Below are positions 1 through 8,775 of a stretch of 64,000 nt of DNA, piece after piece (position 1 is the first letter of the stretch; every line of letters starts with the position of its first letter). Made by a program: the position numbers and the translations under genes. The DNA comes from Arabidopsis thaliana (lineage: Eukaryota > Streptophyta > Magnoliopsida > Brassicales > Brassicaceae). The notes beneath the pieces are model-generated. The model searched no databases, was not told the origin of the DNA, and saw nothing but the letters and a program-made list of their open reading frames with translations. Location: NCBI RefSeq assembly GCF_000001735.4, contig NC_003076.8:3348001-3412000 (forward strand). The letters are read 5' to 3'.

Positions 1-84
1 CATTAACTTTCTTCATATATATGTACACAGTATATACATAGAATTACTTCTCAAATAGTAACAATATACTGTGTCTTTGTTCAG

Positions 85-657
85 GACAACGAGAAGAAGA
101 ACATCTTAGCGGTACAAACACTACGAAACACGATAATGGGAGGGACGTTAATGGCAACCACTTGCATCCTCCTCTGCGCAGGTCTCGCTGCCGTTTTAAG
201 CAGTACTTATAGCATCAAGAAACCTTTAAACGACGCCGTATATGGAGCTCATGGTGACTTCACTGTTGCACTCAAATACGTAACCATCCTCACAATCTTC
301 CTCTTCGCCTTCTTCTCTCATTCTCTCTCCATTCGCTTCATCAACCAAGTCAACATCCTTATTAACGCTCCTCAAGAACCTTTTTCTGATGATTTCGGCG
401 AAATAGGAAGCTTTGTGACTCCCGAGTATGTCTCTGAACTACTCGAGAAAGCTTTCTTGCTCAATACGGTAGGTAATAGGCTGTTCTACATGGGCTTGCC
501 TTTGATGCTATGGATCTTTGGGCCTGTGCTTGTGTTCTTGAGCTCTGCTTTGATAATCCCTGTTCTTTATAACCTCGACTTCGTGTTTTTGTTGAGCAAT
601 AAGGAGAAGGGTAAAGTCGATTGCAATGGAGGTTGTGATGACAACTTCTCGCCTTAA
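85..657 (+). CDS. DUF599 family membrane protein, last exon (5' end outside window)
   Basis: The reading frame is open from a splice acceptor (tgttcag, ending at 84) to the TAA at 657. The first codons encode DNEKKNILAVQTLRNTIMGG, which is the conserved start of the DUF599 core, so the ATG at 136 is internal and not the true start. Hydrophobic segments are visible near the start (ATTCILLCAGLAAVL), in the middle (KYVTILTIFLFAFFS) and near the end (LMLWIFGPVLVFLSSALIIPVLY), so this is a multi-pass membrane protein. The earlier exon or exons lie left of the window. DUF599 proteins have no established biochemical role that I can name. I recall this locus as At5g10580. Confidence 0.85.
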   Translation, partial: DNEKKNILAVQTLRNTIMGGTLMATTCILLCAGLAAVLSSTYSIKKPLNDAVYGAHGDFTVALKYVTILTIFLFAFFSHSLSIRFINQVNILINAPQEPFSDDFGEIGSFVTPEYVSELLEKAFLLNTVGNRLFYMGLPLMLWIFGPVLVFLSSALIIPVLYNLDFVFLLSNKEKGKVDCNGGCDDNFSP

Positions 658-1133
658 TTATCTGTTGATGTTGAATTCGAATAATGATAAAGCTGTTTGT
701 TATTACTGATTTACTAGTCTAAAAAGTCTTTCGATTTACTCTTTTCAAAGCTTACCAAAAAAAAAATGTACTAGATCCGAGTCTTTTTTTAATTTTTAAT
801 TTTTTTTCCTGGTGAAGATATTCATGATCTGCTATATATAATTAGTAAAAGTTCCATGGATAGTCAAAATGGAAATTAATTAACAAAACTATCTTTTTTA
901 TAAAATTTTTTATTACTATGCTGCTAACAAGTAACAATGATGCGACCATCCTTAGTCCCTTACACTTGATTCGTCTATTATTTTTTCTAATTCAAATGTC
1001 AATTTTTTAATGGCACAGATACTCGTTTTCAAGTCAATGGAGTGATACTCATCTGAATTGGTCGTGTCTTTTTCCTTTATATTAGCCCTATCAGCGGCTT
1101 TAATAATTATAACAGACATTATTATATTGATGA
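658..1133. other. AT-rich intergenic spacer between convergent genes
   Basis: This holds the 3' flank of the DUF599 gene and the 3' flank of the uncharacterised gene on the other strand. It is AT-rich with poly-A and poly-T runs. I see no ORF, RNA gene or repeat family I can name. Confidence 0.6.
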
Positions 1134-2573
1134 TTATTGGGATCCAATGAAGAAAGCGCGGATCACCAAGTTTTTGATCATTGGTATATGCGATTCATCC
1201 ATTTCATAACGGATAATCATTCTTACGCGATGATCTGCTGAGAGTGTGACAATTATTTGATCGTTTACGCTATGTTCCTTAACCTGGTCATAAACAACGG
1301 TATATATATATATATGCGTTACCTTAACTACTTCACAAGCAAGGTTTCAACTTTTCAAGTAAGGAATTCACTCACCGTAGTCTCTGCAATACCAAAATCA
1401 TCCAACAAGCTCATCGATAAGTAATCTTTTTTGCGCCAGTGAATTTGAACATCTGAAATAGTATCCATCATTTTAAATAGCTATCACCTAGGCATAATTT
1501 TCTAATAAACACGAATTCACAAAAGCGTAAATAGATATATTTGAATATACAAGTAGATTACCGGAGTTTTCAAGTATGGATATGATGACGTTGCTAACCT
1601 CCGAAGTTATGTTCATCATCTGCACCATAAATTACTTGTAAGAATTAACTCCGAGTGATCATTCACTTTTATACTTTTCATAAATACAAAAATAAAACAA
1701 GACAATACTTTTCTTGTTCCTGACACAGAAAGCCTTCCGAGAAGAAGTGCAAATGAAGGTGACGAAACATGAGGAGCTTCTTTGAGTACTAAAGCATGAT
1801 GAGGAGGTTCAATGTTTTTTGAGTATGGGAAGAAAATGCAGTAGATATTGCCTGTGTCAAGCTCTATCCATGGCTCTTCAATATAACATATATTCATGAG
1901 AGTCAAATTAAAGCAAGATCATGCATATATATACATTTGTTCACTGCAAAAATGTAAAGGTAAGAATCATGCATACCCTATAAATGGAAGTTCCACTTGG
2001 CAATCAAATGTAGCTTTGTTTCCATTTTCAAGAGCTACAAAATTGTTCTTCCTGTTGCATTTTATATTATCATCAATGAACCATAAGTTGATTCAACAGG
2101 AGAACATGTGTCTTTTAAATGCAACAAATCAACCGGTAGACATATCACATATATAAATAAAATCAAATTAAAGAAAAAACGTGAGATTTATACCTGAATT
2201 CCAAAGGAAAATTGTATCTTTTCGATGTGTGTGTTTCTTTAGGAGAATCAGTATTTTTATGTAGTCTTGCACGAAACTTTTGAGAACCTTTTAGAAAGAA
2301 ATCCAAGTTTTCAATATATATATATACAAAATAAAAGAAAGCATATACTAGATTTAAAAAGAAGAAGAGAGACAAGTTCGACTAATAATTACCTGCTGTA
2401 GAATTTATTGTGACAGCTATTTGCAGATATGATGCAACAACGGTCTCTACCGGTAAATTTTGCCACATGACCATAGAGGATGGATAATTGACACTGGAAG
2501 ATAGAGTTTCTCTTGCTAAAAGCAAGACCAGCACCAGAACTAGGGCGAAGAAGCGGAACCCTAAAAAAAACAT
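1134..2573 (-). CDS. Uncharacterised multi-exon gene, possibly with N-terminal hydrophobic segment
   Basis: I do not recognise the protein. The 3' half splices cleanly on the minus strand. An exon ending at 1709 (ORF frame, containing NIYCIFFPYSKNIEPPHHAL) joins in phase to 1619-1562, then 1452-1376 (DVQIHWRKKDYLSMSLLDDF), then 1283-1134, which ends in a TAA. Every junction has GT..AG and keeps the frame, which is strong evidence for a real gene. At the 5' end, an exon 2573-2393 starts MFFLGFRFFALVLVLVLLLA, a hydrophobic stretch that could be a signal peptide or anchor. It joins in phase to 2287-2194. A further candidate exon near 2060-1985 fits less well, so the middle of the model is unresolved. 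Its neighbour is the CYP81K2 gene, divergently oriented. I recall an 'unknown protein' locus, At5g10590, here. Confidence 0.55.
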
Positions 2574-2830
2574 CTTTCACCGAAAAAATTGAATGATGCA
2601 GAGTTATAACACAAAGACAAAGAATACCCAAGATTAAAAAAGAAGAAGACAAAAATAAATAAATAAATGTGAAATAGGATACCAATGTTTCTTAAATAGG
2701 GTCCAATTTTGTTTAGAGAAATTAGTAATGACTTTTAATTAGAAAAATATGAAAGATTAAGTTTTTAAAAAAGAAATTTTGATATCAATAGTTTAATATT
2801 CAGTAACTTTAATATTTGGTAACTAACACA

Positions 2831-3103
2831 TATCAATCTTGTGTTAATGATTTTGAAAAAACATAGATTTTATAAATTCTTGGGATTTAGTTTTCTTTTT
2901 TTATAATATAAATAAGACAATTTTAGCTAAACCATAGTTATTTGAAAATCCTCATAATCATAATTATTTTGATATGGATTTCCATGATAACTAGGGATTA
3001 ACTTAAATTGTCTTGATTGACATAAATAAATAAATTAAATTGTCTTATTTATATAAAAACTAAATCCACAAGAATTTATAAATCATTAACACAAGATTGA
3101 TAA
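2831..3103. mobile_element. Fold-back (MITE-like) element
   Basis: The left arm starting at 2831 (tatcaatcttgtgttaatga) and the right arm ending at 3103 are inverted copies of each other. The arms run roughly 70 to 95 nt with small indels and include the shared block aaattcttg-ggatttag and the block aataagacaattt. The interior is about 80 nt of AT-rich sequence with no ORF. Size and shape fit a non-autonomous fold-back DNA element. I cannot assign a family, and no clear target-site duplication is visible. It lies about 175 bp upstream of the CYP81K2 start. Confidence 0.6.
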
Positions 3104-3277
3104 GAGAAAAACGACTCTATTTTAGAATAGACAAAATTTTTAACGGTAACTAACGGAGTTAAACGGTTTGGTCAACGGAAAGTTTTGTTTTTTTTAACGG
3201 AAAAAAATGGAACAAAAGTGATTTAAATGATGTTTTTTCTTCTTCTGATAGTTTACGAGATTGACTCAAAAAGGAAA

Positions 3278-4777
3278 ATGGAAAATCTCTGGGTCATCTT
3301 CTTGCTCACAGCTACTTTGACCTTCTTCATCACCAAGTTCCTATGGAGTCAAAACCCTAAACTACCTCCAAGTCCTACTCCACTTCCGATCATCGGTCAT
3401 CTTCATCTCATCAATAAGTATCCTTTACCACAAGCTCTACATCATCTCTCTTCAAACTACGGCCCGGTTCTGTTCCTCAAATTCGGATGCCGTGAAGTTT
3501 TGATCCTCTCTTCTCCAGATTCCATCGAAGAATGCTTCACCAATCACGACATAGCCCTTGCGAATCGTCCCAAGACCATTACCTCCGATCACTTCAGCTA
3601 CGGCTACAAAAACTTTGGATTTGCTCCTTATGGCGATCTCTGGCGGACTCTCCGTCGTCTCTCCACTCTCGAAGTCTTCTCCTCCGTCAGCTTACAGAAG
3701 AACTCTTCCATACGAACTGAAGAAGTCTCCAATCTCTGTTCGAGTCTCTTCAGATTCTCCGGTGGTAATTCTTGTAAAGTGGATCTCAGGTATCAATTCA
3801 CTCTTCTCACCGCTCACGTCATGCTTAGATTAGTATCTGGAAATCGCGGGGTCAATGAGAGTGATTCAGAATCAGAGACGAAGTTCTTAGATGAATTCAA
3901 ATCAAGGTTTTTCTCGAGCCTATCGTCGATGAATGTCTGTGACTATTTCCCAGTGTTGAGATGGATTGGGTACAAAGGTCTTGAGAACAGAGTGATTGAG
4001 ATACAGAGGATGAGAGATGAGTATCTTCAGCGACTCATTGATGATATTCGAATGAAGAAGTTTGATTCCACTGGTTCAGTAGTGGAGAAATTCTTGAAGC
4101 TTCAAGAATCAGAACCTGAATTTTACTCTGATGATGTTATCAAAGGAATTGTAGTGTTAATGTTCAACGCCGGATCGGATACTTCACCGGTGACAATGGA
4201 ATGGGCAATGGCGCTTTTACTGAACCATCCAGATAAGCTTGACAAGGTCAGAGAAGAAATCAAATCTAATGTTAAACACAAAGGGATTATACAAGACTCG
4301 GATCTCTCAAGCTTACCTTATCTTCGATGTGTCATCTATGAGACGCTTAGGCTACACCCTGCAGCTCCTATCTTGCCTCCTCACTGTTCATCCAAGAGAT
4401 TCAACTTAGGCAACTACGAGATCCCTGAAAATACAGTGTTGTTGGTGAATGCTTGGGCTGTTCATAGGGACGGTGAGCTTTGGGAAGAAGCAGATGTTTT
4501 CAAGCCGGAGAGATTTGAAGAGTTTGTTGGCGATAGAGATGGTTTTAGGTTTTTGCCATTTGGAGTTGGGAGGCGGGCGTGCCCTGCAGCTGGACTTGCA
4601 ATGAGGGTAGTGTCGCTTGCTGTTGGAGCATTGGTTCAATGTTTTGAGTGGGAGAAGGTAGAAAAAGAAGACATAGACATGAGGCCTGCGTTCAGTGTGG
4701 CAATGGATAGGGCTGAGCCGCTTATTGCATTGCTTAAGCCATGCCCAGAAATGGTTCCTATCTTGTCTCAGCTCTAG
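3278..4777 (+). CDS. CYP81K2: Cytochrome P450, CYP81K2
   Basis: This is a haem-thiolate monooxygenase of the plant A-type CYP81 family, ER-anchored, using electrons from NADPH-P450 reductase. The substrate is unknown. The 499-aa frame has no intron. In order it shows an N-terminal membrane anchor (MENLWVIFLLTATLTFFIT), a proline-rich hinge (PPSPTPLPIIGH, about residues 30-41), the I-helix oxygen-binding motif AGSDTS, the K-helix ETLR, the PERF motif FKPERF, and the haem loop FLPFGVGRRACPAAG with the ligand Cys near 435. I chose the ATG at 3278 because the paralogue starts at the equivalent place. An in-frame ATG at 3227 would add 17 residues. It is the upstream member of a tandem pair with CYP81K1. 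The fold-back element sits in its promoter. Confidence 0.93.
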   Translation: MENLWVIFLLTATLTFFITKFLWSQNPKLPPSPTPLPIIGHLHLINKYPLPQALHHLSSNYGPVLFLKFGCREVLILSSPDSIEECFTNHDIALANRPKTITSDHFSYGYKNFGFAPYGDLWRTLRRLSTLEVFSSVSLQKNSSIRTEEVSNLCSSLFRFSGGNSCKVDLRYQFTLLTAHVMLRLVSGNRGVNESDSESETKFLDEFKSRFFSSLSSMNVCDYFPVLRWIGYKGLENRVIEIQRMRDEYLQRLIDDIRMKKFDSTGSVVEKFLKLQESEPEFYSDDVIKGIVVLMFNAGSDTSPVTMEWAMALLLNHPDKLDKVREEIKSNVKHKGIIQDSDLSSLPYLRCVIYETLRLHPAAPILPPHCSSKRFNLGNYEIPENTVLLVNAWAVHRDGELWEEADVFKPERFEEFVGDRDGFRFLPFGVGRRACPAAGLAMRVVSLAVGALVQCFEWEKVEKEDIDMRPAFSVAMDRAEPLIALLKPCPEMVPILSQL

Positions 4778-4899
4778 TCTCCTCTGTGTTGGCCAAGAGA
4801 GTTGATTTAGAGGATGGTTTTTACATATAAATATTGATAATAAGGCGAATGAATGATCATAAAAGCACAAATGGTTACCTAAATTATATAATGGTATCC

Positions 4900-5340
4900 A
4901 AATCTTTGTGCTTCATTTTTCTTCCTTTCTTAGAACCAGACCTGCAAGAAACAGAGAAGATTCTGAATTAGCCTTAGACCATGATGGGCGACTCGACGAC
5001 CCAAATCTAGACTGGATCAGAAGGAAGCAAATTTTGGTTGCAAACTTTCGACTTACAGTAACAGTTTCTCATACAACTACCAGCAAAGAAGCTTTTTAGC
5101 AATACAGTTTCATACATCATCAATGATGGTAATTTTGTCCCTTGAGAATAGTCCATGACCAGAAGGAACAATGGTTTCACCTGTAAAGCTATTCCATCAG
5201 TACCACAAGAGCTATATGATGATTCAGGACCATGGAGGAAAGTCTAATGGCCACATTAGCTCGCTTCCTCAGTTGTCTTCCATGTCCATAAGCTACACCT
5301 TTATACAAAACGATATCCGTGAAGCTCCCTGAAAATAGAG
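4900..5340 (-). pseudogene. Truncated copy of the 3' end of the RlmH-like methyltransferase gene
   Basis: The stretch 5120-5332 matches the last two exons of the intact gene at 7466-7725, on the same strand. Both share aaccatggaggaaagtct-like blocks and the terminal codons for YHH-stop. Downstream similarity continues through the 3' flank (about 4930-5100 against 7290-7440). The copy is broken. Two extra bases near the codons for FCI shift the frame, a TAG replaces the codon before the LYR end, and the intron between the two exons has lost its acceptor and most of its length. Exons 1-5 are missing. It lies between the two P450 genes and marks the edge of their tandem duplication. Confidence 0.85.
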
Positions 5341-5517
5341 ATAGCCACACAATAGACATCGAAGTTTTTAGTTGATTTCCTGTTGAGAGCTTGAGACCAA
5401 AACAATTTTAGTCAACGCATGTTTTTTTATTTTTATTTTACGGAAAAAAATGGAATAGTAAATGATGATTGTTTTTCTCTCTTCCGATTGAATCACGAGA
5501 TTGACCAAAAAAGGAAA

Positions 5518-7020
5518 ATGGAAGACCTCTGGTTCATCTTCTTCTCCTTCCTCACAGCTACTTTAATCTTCTTCATCACCAAGAAGTTCCTGTGGAGTCT
5601 AAATTCTAAATTACCTCCAAGCCCTACGCCTCTCCCTATCATCGGCCATCTTCACCTCATCAAGAAGTATCCTTTACCACAAGCTCTACGTCATCTCTCT
5701 TCAAACTACGGCCCGGTTCTGTTCCTCAAATTTGGATGCCGTAACGTTTTGACTCTCTCTTCTCCAGATTCCATCGAAGAATGCTTCACCAATCACGACG
5801 TAACCCTCGCGAATCGTCCCAAGACCATCACCTCCGATCACTTCAGCTACGGCTATAAAAACTTTGGATTTGCTCCTTACGGTGACCTCTGGCGAACTCT
5901 CCGTCGTCTCTCCACTCTCGAGGTCTTCTCCTCCGCTAGCCTGCAGAAGAACTCTTCCATCCGAAACGAGGAAGTCTCCAACCTCTGTTTGATTATCTTC
6001 AGATTATCCCGTGACTCTCGGATAGTGGATCTCAAGTATCAATTCACTCTTCTCACGGCTCATATCATGCTTAGATTAGTATCTGGGAAGCGTGGGGTCA
6101 AAAAGAGCGATCCCGAATCAGAGAAGAGGTTCTTGGATGATTTTAAATTGAGGTTTTTCTCGAGCATGTCGATGAATGTCTGCGACTATTTTCCAGTGTT
6201 GAGGTGGATTGGGTACAAAGGTTTGGAGAAGAGAGTGATTGATATGCAGAGAATGAGAGATGAGTATCTTCAGCGACTCATTGATGATATTCGAATGAAG
6301 AACATTGATTCCTCTGGTTCCGTAGTAGAGAAATTCTTGAAGCTTCAAGAATCAGAACCTGAATTTTACGCAGATGATGTTATCAAAGGAATCATAGTGC
6401 TAATGTTCAATGGCGGAACGGATACATCACCTGTGGCAATGGAATGGGCAGTGTCACTTTTACTAAACCATCCAGATAAGCTTGAGAAGCTCAGAGAAGA
6501 AATCAAATCTAATGTTAAACACAAAGGGCTTATACAAGACTCGGATCTCTCGAGCTTACCTTATCTTCGATGTGTCATCTATGAGACGCTTAGGCTATAC
6601 CCTGCAGCTCCACTCTTGCTTCCTCACTGCTCATCCAAGAGATTCAACTTAGGCAACTACGAGATTCCAGAAAACATAATGTTATTGGTGAATGCTTGGG
6701 CTGTTCATAGGGACGGTGAGCTTTGGGAAGAAGCCAATGTTTTCAAGCCGGAGAGATTTGAAGGGTTTGTTGGCGATAGAGATGGTTTTAGGTTTCTGCC
6801 ATTTGGAGTTGGGAGGCGGGCGTGTCCTGCAGCTGGACTTGGAATGAGGGTAGTGTCGCTTGCTGTTGGAGCATTGGTTCAGTGTTTTGAGTGGGAGAAG
6901 GTAGAAGCAGGAGATATAGACATGAGGCCCGTGTTTGGTGTGGCAATGGCTAAGGCTGAGCCGCTTGTCGCATTGCCGAAGCCATGGTCTGAAATGGTTC
7001 CTATCTTGTCTCAGCTCTAG
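5518..7020 (+). CDS. CYP81K1: Cytochrome P450, CYP81K1
   Basis: This is a 500-aa intronless P450, closely similar to CYP81K2 along its whole length. It has the membrane anchor (MEDLWFIFFSFLTATLIFFI), hinge (PPSPTPLPIIGH), I-helix GGTDTS, K-helix ETLR, PERF motif and haem loop FGVGRRACPAAG with Cys near 436. All catalytic elements are intact. The I-helix differs from its sister (GGTDTS against AGSDTS), as do the residues after the K-helix (LYPAAPLLLPH against LHPAAPILPPH), so the substrate pocket may have diverged. I chose the start by alignment with CYP81K2. The frame is open further upstream to 5419, but that extension does not look like a P450. It is followed by the intact methyltransferase gene, convergent. 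Confidence 0.93.
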   Translation: MEDLWFIFFSFLTATLIFFITKKFLWSLNSKLPPSPTPLPIIGHLHLIKKYPLPQALRHLSSNYGPVLFLKFGCRNVLTLSSPDSIEECFTNHDVTLANRPKTITSDHFSYGYKNFGFAPYGDLWRTLRRLSTLEVFSSASLQKNSSIRNEEVSNLCLIIFRLSRDSRIVDLKYQFTLLTAHIMLRLVSGKRGVKKSDPESEKRFLDDFKLRFFSSMSMNVCDYFPVLRWIGYKGLEKRVIDMQRMRDEYLQRLIDDIRMKNIDSSGSVVEKFLKLQESEPEFYADDVIKGIIVLMFNGGTDTSPVAMEWAVSLLLNHPDKLEKLREEIKSNVKHKGLIQDSDLSSLPYLRCVIYETLRLYPAAPLLLPHCSSKRFNLGNYEIPENIMLLVNAWAVHRDGELWEEANVFKPERFEGFVGDRDGFRFLPFGVGRRACPAAGLGMRVVSLAVGALVQCFEWEKVEAGDIDMRPVFGVAMAKAEPLVALPKPWSEMVPILSQL

Positions 7021-7465
7021 TGTCATCTGTGTTAGCCAAGAAATTTGATTTAGAGGATGCTTTTTATGTATACACATCAATAATAAGGAGGGCGAATGAT
7101 CATAAATCACAAAAAATTACCTAACTAATGGAATCAAGATCTTTGTTCTTTAGTTTTTCGATCTTTCTTAGCCTTACCACGAAGGGGATCATACACATTC
7201 CACTAGATATGGAGAAGGATCATTGCTTTCGCATTCATTTAATCCTTATTTGACAAAAACAATTGATGCAACAAACAAAAACAGAAGTCCCACTCGATGA
7301 CCGGAATCTAAACTAGATCAGAAGCAAACAAATTTGGATTGCAAACATACGTCGTACAATAAACAATTTCTCATACAACTACCAGCAGAGAAGCTTTTTA
7401 GCAATGCAGTTTCTTTGTACACGATAGAGCAAAAGAAATCCCAAAAAGTAGAGATTCATGCCTCA

Positions 7466-8615
7466 TCAGTGATGGTAATTTTGTCCCTTGAGAATAGTCC
7501 ATGACCTGAAAACAGAAAACCTATTACAACATATAAAAATGTAACTGGAATGCAGGAACAGAAGAAACAATGGTTTCACCTGTAAAGCTGTTCCATGAGC
7601 ACCACAAGAGCTATCTGATGATTCAGGACCATGGAGGAAAGTCTAATGGTCACATTAGCTCGCTTCCTCACTTGCGTTCCATGTCCGTAAGCTCCACCTA
7701 TACAAAACGAGATCCGCGAAGCTCCCTGAAAACAGATATAGCCACACTAAGGCTGAGTGACCATCTTAAGCTTATCAATCATAAAGACAGTTTCTCCAAG
7801 ATGAGACTAGATTCAAACCCAACAAGTCATTACATACAATCAATTTGATTACTTTACTTGAAGACTAACAAGCTTACACTGTTTCCTGCATCCCCAAGTA
7901 ACTCAGCCATCTGCTCTGAATCAATGTCGCGGCCTCTCTCGTCAAGCACCACAACCTAAAATCTCACAAATCAGATGGACCCATCTAGAATAATCAATCA
8001 CATTGACTAAATCTAAGGAGGTTACTATTAATACCCAATCATCAGACCCAATAAGCTTCATCATAGCCACTTCTTCATCCTCGACCTGAGCTCTAACATC
8101 CCTGTGAATAAAAAAACTATTGGTTTCCAGAGAAAGCTACCAACAATAAAATTTCCTGAGTTGGGTCTGTCAAATTCAAGGAAACGTACTGAGCATTTCG
8201 AGGATTGGAGCGAACCAATGAATCTTCAAAGGAACAGTAAGGTTTAAGCTTGATTTTGTATTCATCGACCAAGAGTCGAACACCTTCTGATCTCTTTTTC
8301 CCCACTGTTATTACTCGTATAGGAAGAGCTCTCTGTGAACCAAAGTGACAATTCCATCAAACCCAAATGCCCAAATTCAAATAAGCTCGAGCAGAGATTG
8401 TTTTTAGTTACCACTGCTTGACCCGCGTATCTACAAGTTCTTCCTGATACAAGTCACGAACCAGATGACCAAACACAATCTTCAGCATTGCGTTCGAAAG
8501 CAACAAAAACCAAAACCAATTTTTAAATGAAAAAGAAACCTTTTTCCTGAGGAGTAGGAGAAGCAGATGCATATGGCTGATTCAGGTGAGAATTGGCCAT
8601 GACAGAGATGGACAT
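7466..8615 (-). CDS. RlmH-family SPOUT methyltransferase (plant YbeA homologue)
   Basis: Seven exons splice in frame: 8615-8540, 8443-8412 (only 32 nt), 8332-8190, 8101-8035, 7955-7878, 7725-7580 and 7505-7466. They give about 193 aa. After a short N-terminal extension, the RlmH core starts at LPIRVITVGKKRSEG. It carries VVLDERGRDIDSEQMAELLG, the SAM-binding knot segment SFCIGGAYGHG and the family's terminal SWTILKGQNYHH. Bacterial RlmH methylates pseudouridine 1915 of 23S rRNA in the 70S ribosome, so I infer an organelle-ribosome role here, helped by an N-terminal extension that could be a transit peptide. GGCCCA elements upstream fit an organelle or ribosome housekeeping gene. A broken partial copy lies at 4900-5340. 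I recall this as At5g10620. Confidence 0.9.
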
Positions 8616-8719
8616 TTTTGTGTTCTTCAAAGTTCACCAAAAATTTTCATTAACCGTGTTTACGCTAATCCACATGACTACATGAGATTCGAAGCCTCCG
8701 GTTGATATCGAGGGTCTAA

Positions 8720-8775
8720 GGCCCAATGCTTACAATATCAAATTATGGGCCTAACTATACAATCATCGTAGCCCA
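8720..8775. promoter_or_regulatory. Cluster of GGCCCA (site II-type) elements upstream of the RlmH-like gene
   Basis: GGCCCA occurs at 8720-8725, TGGGCC at 8746-8751, and a further GCCCA near 8771. All lie 105-160 bp upstream of the start codon at 8615 on the minus strand. Such TCP-type elements are common in promoters of plant genes for ribosomes and organelles. Function here is inferred. Confidence 0.5.

Noticed and set aside
4406-4870. Long ORF antisense to CYP81K2 (and the matching one at 6682-7110 antisense to CYP81K1)
   Set aside because: It mirrors conserved P450 codons on the other strand, and the two copies resemble each other only because the P450s do.
7570-7848. 92-aa plus-strand ORF
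   Set aside because: It is antisense to exon 6 of the RlmH-like gene, whose splicing and motifs are clear on the minus strand.
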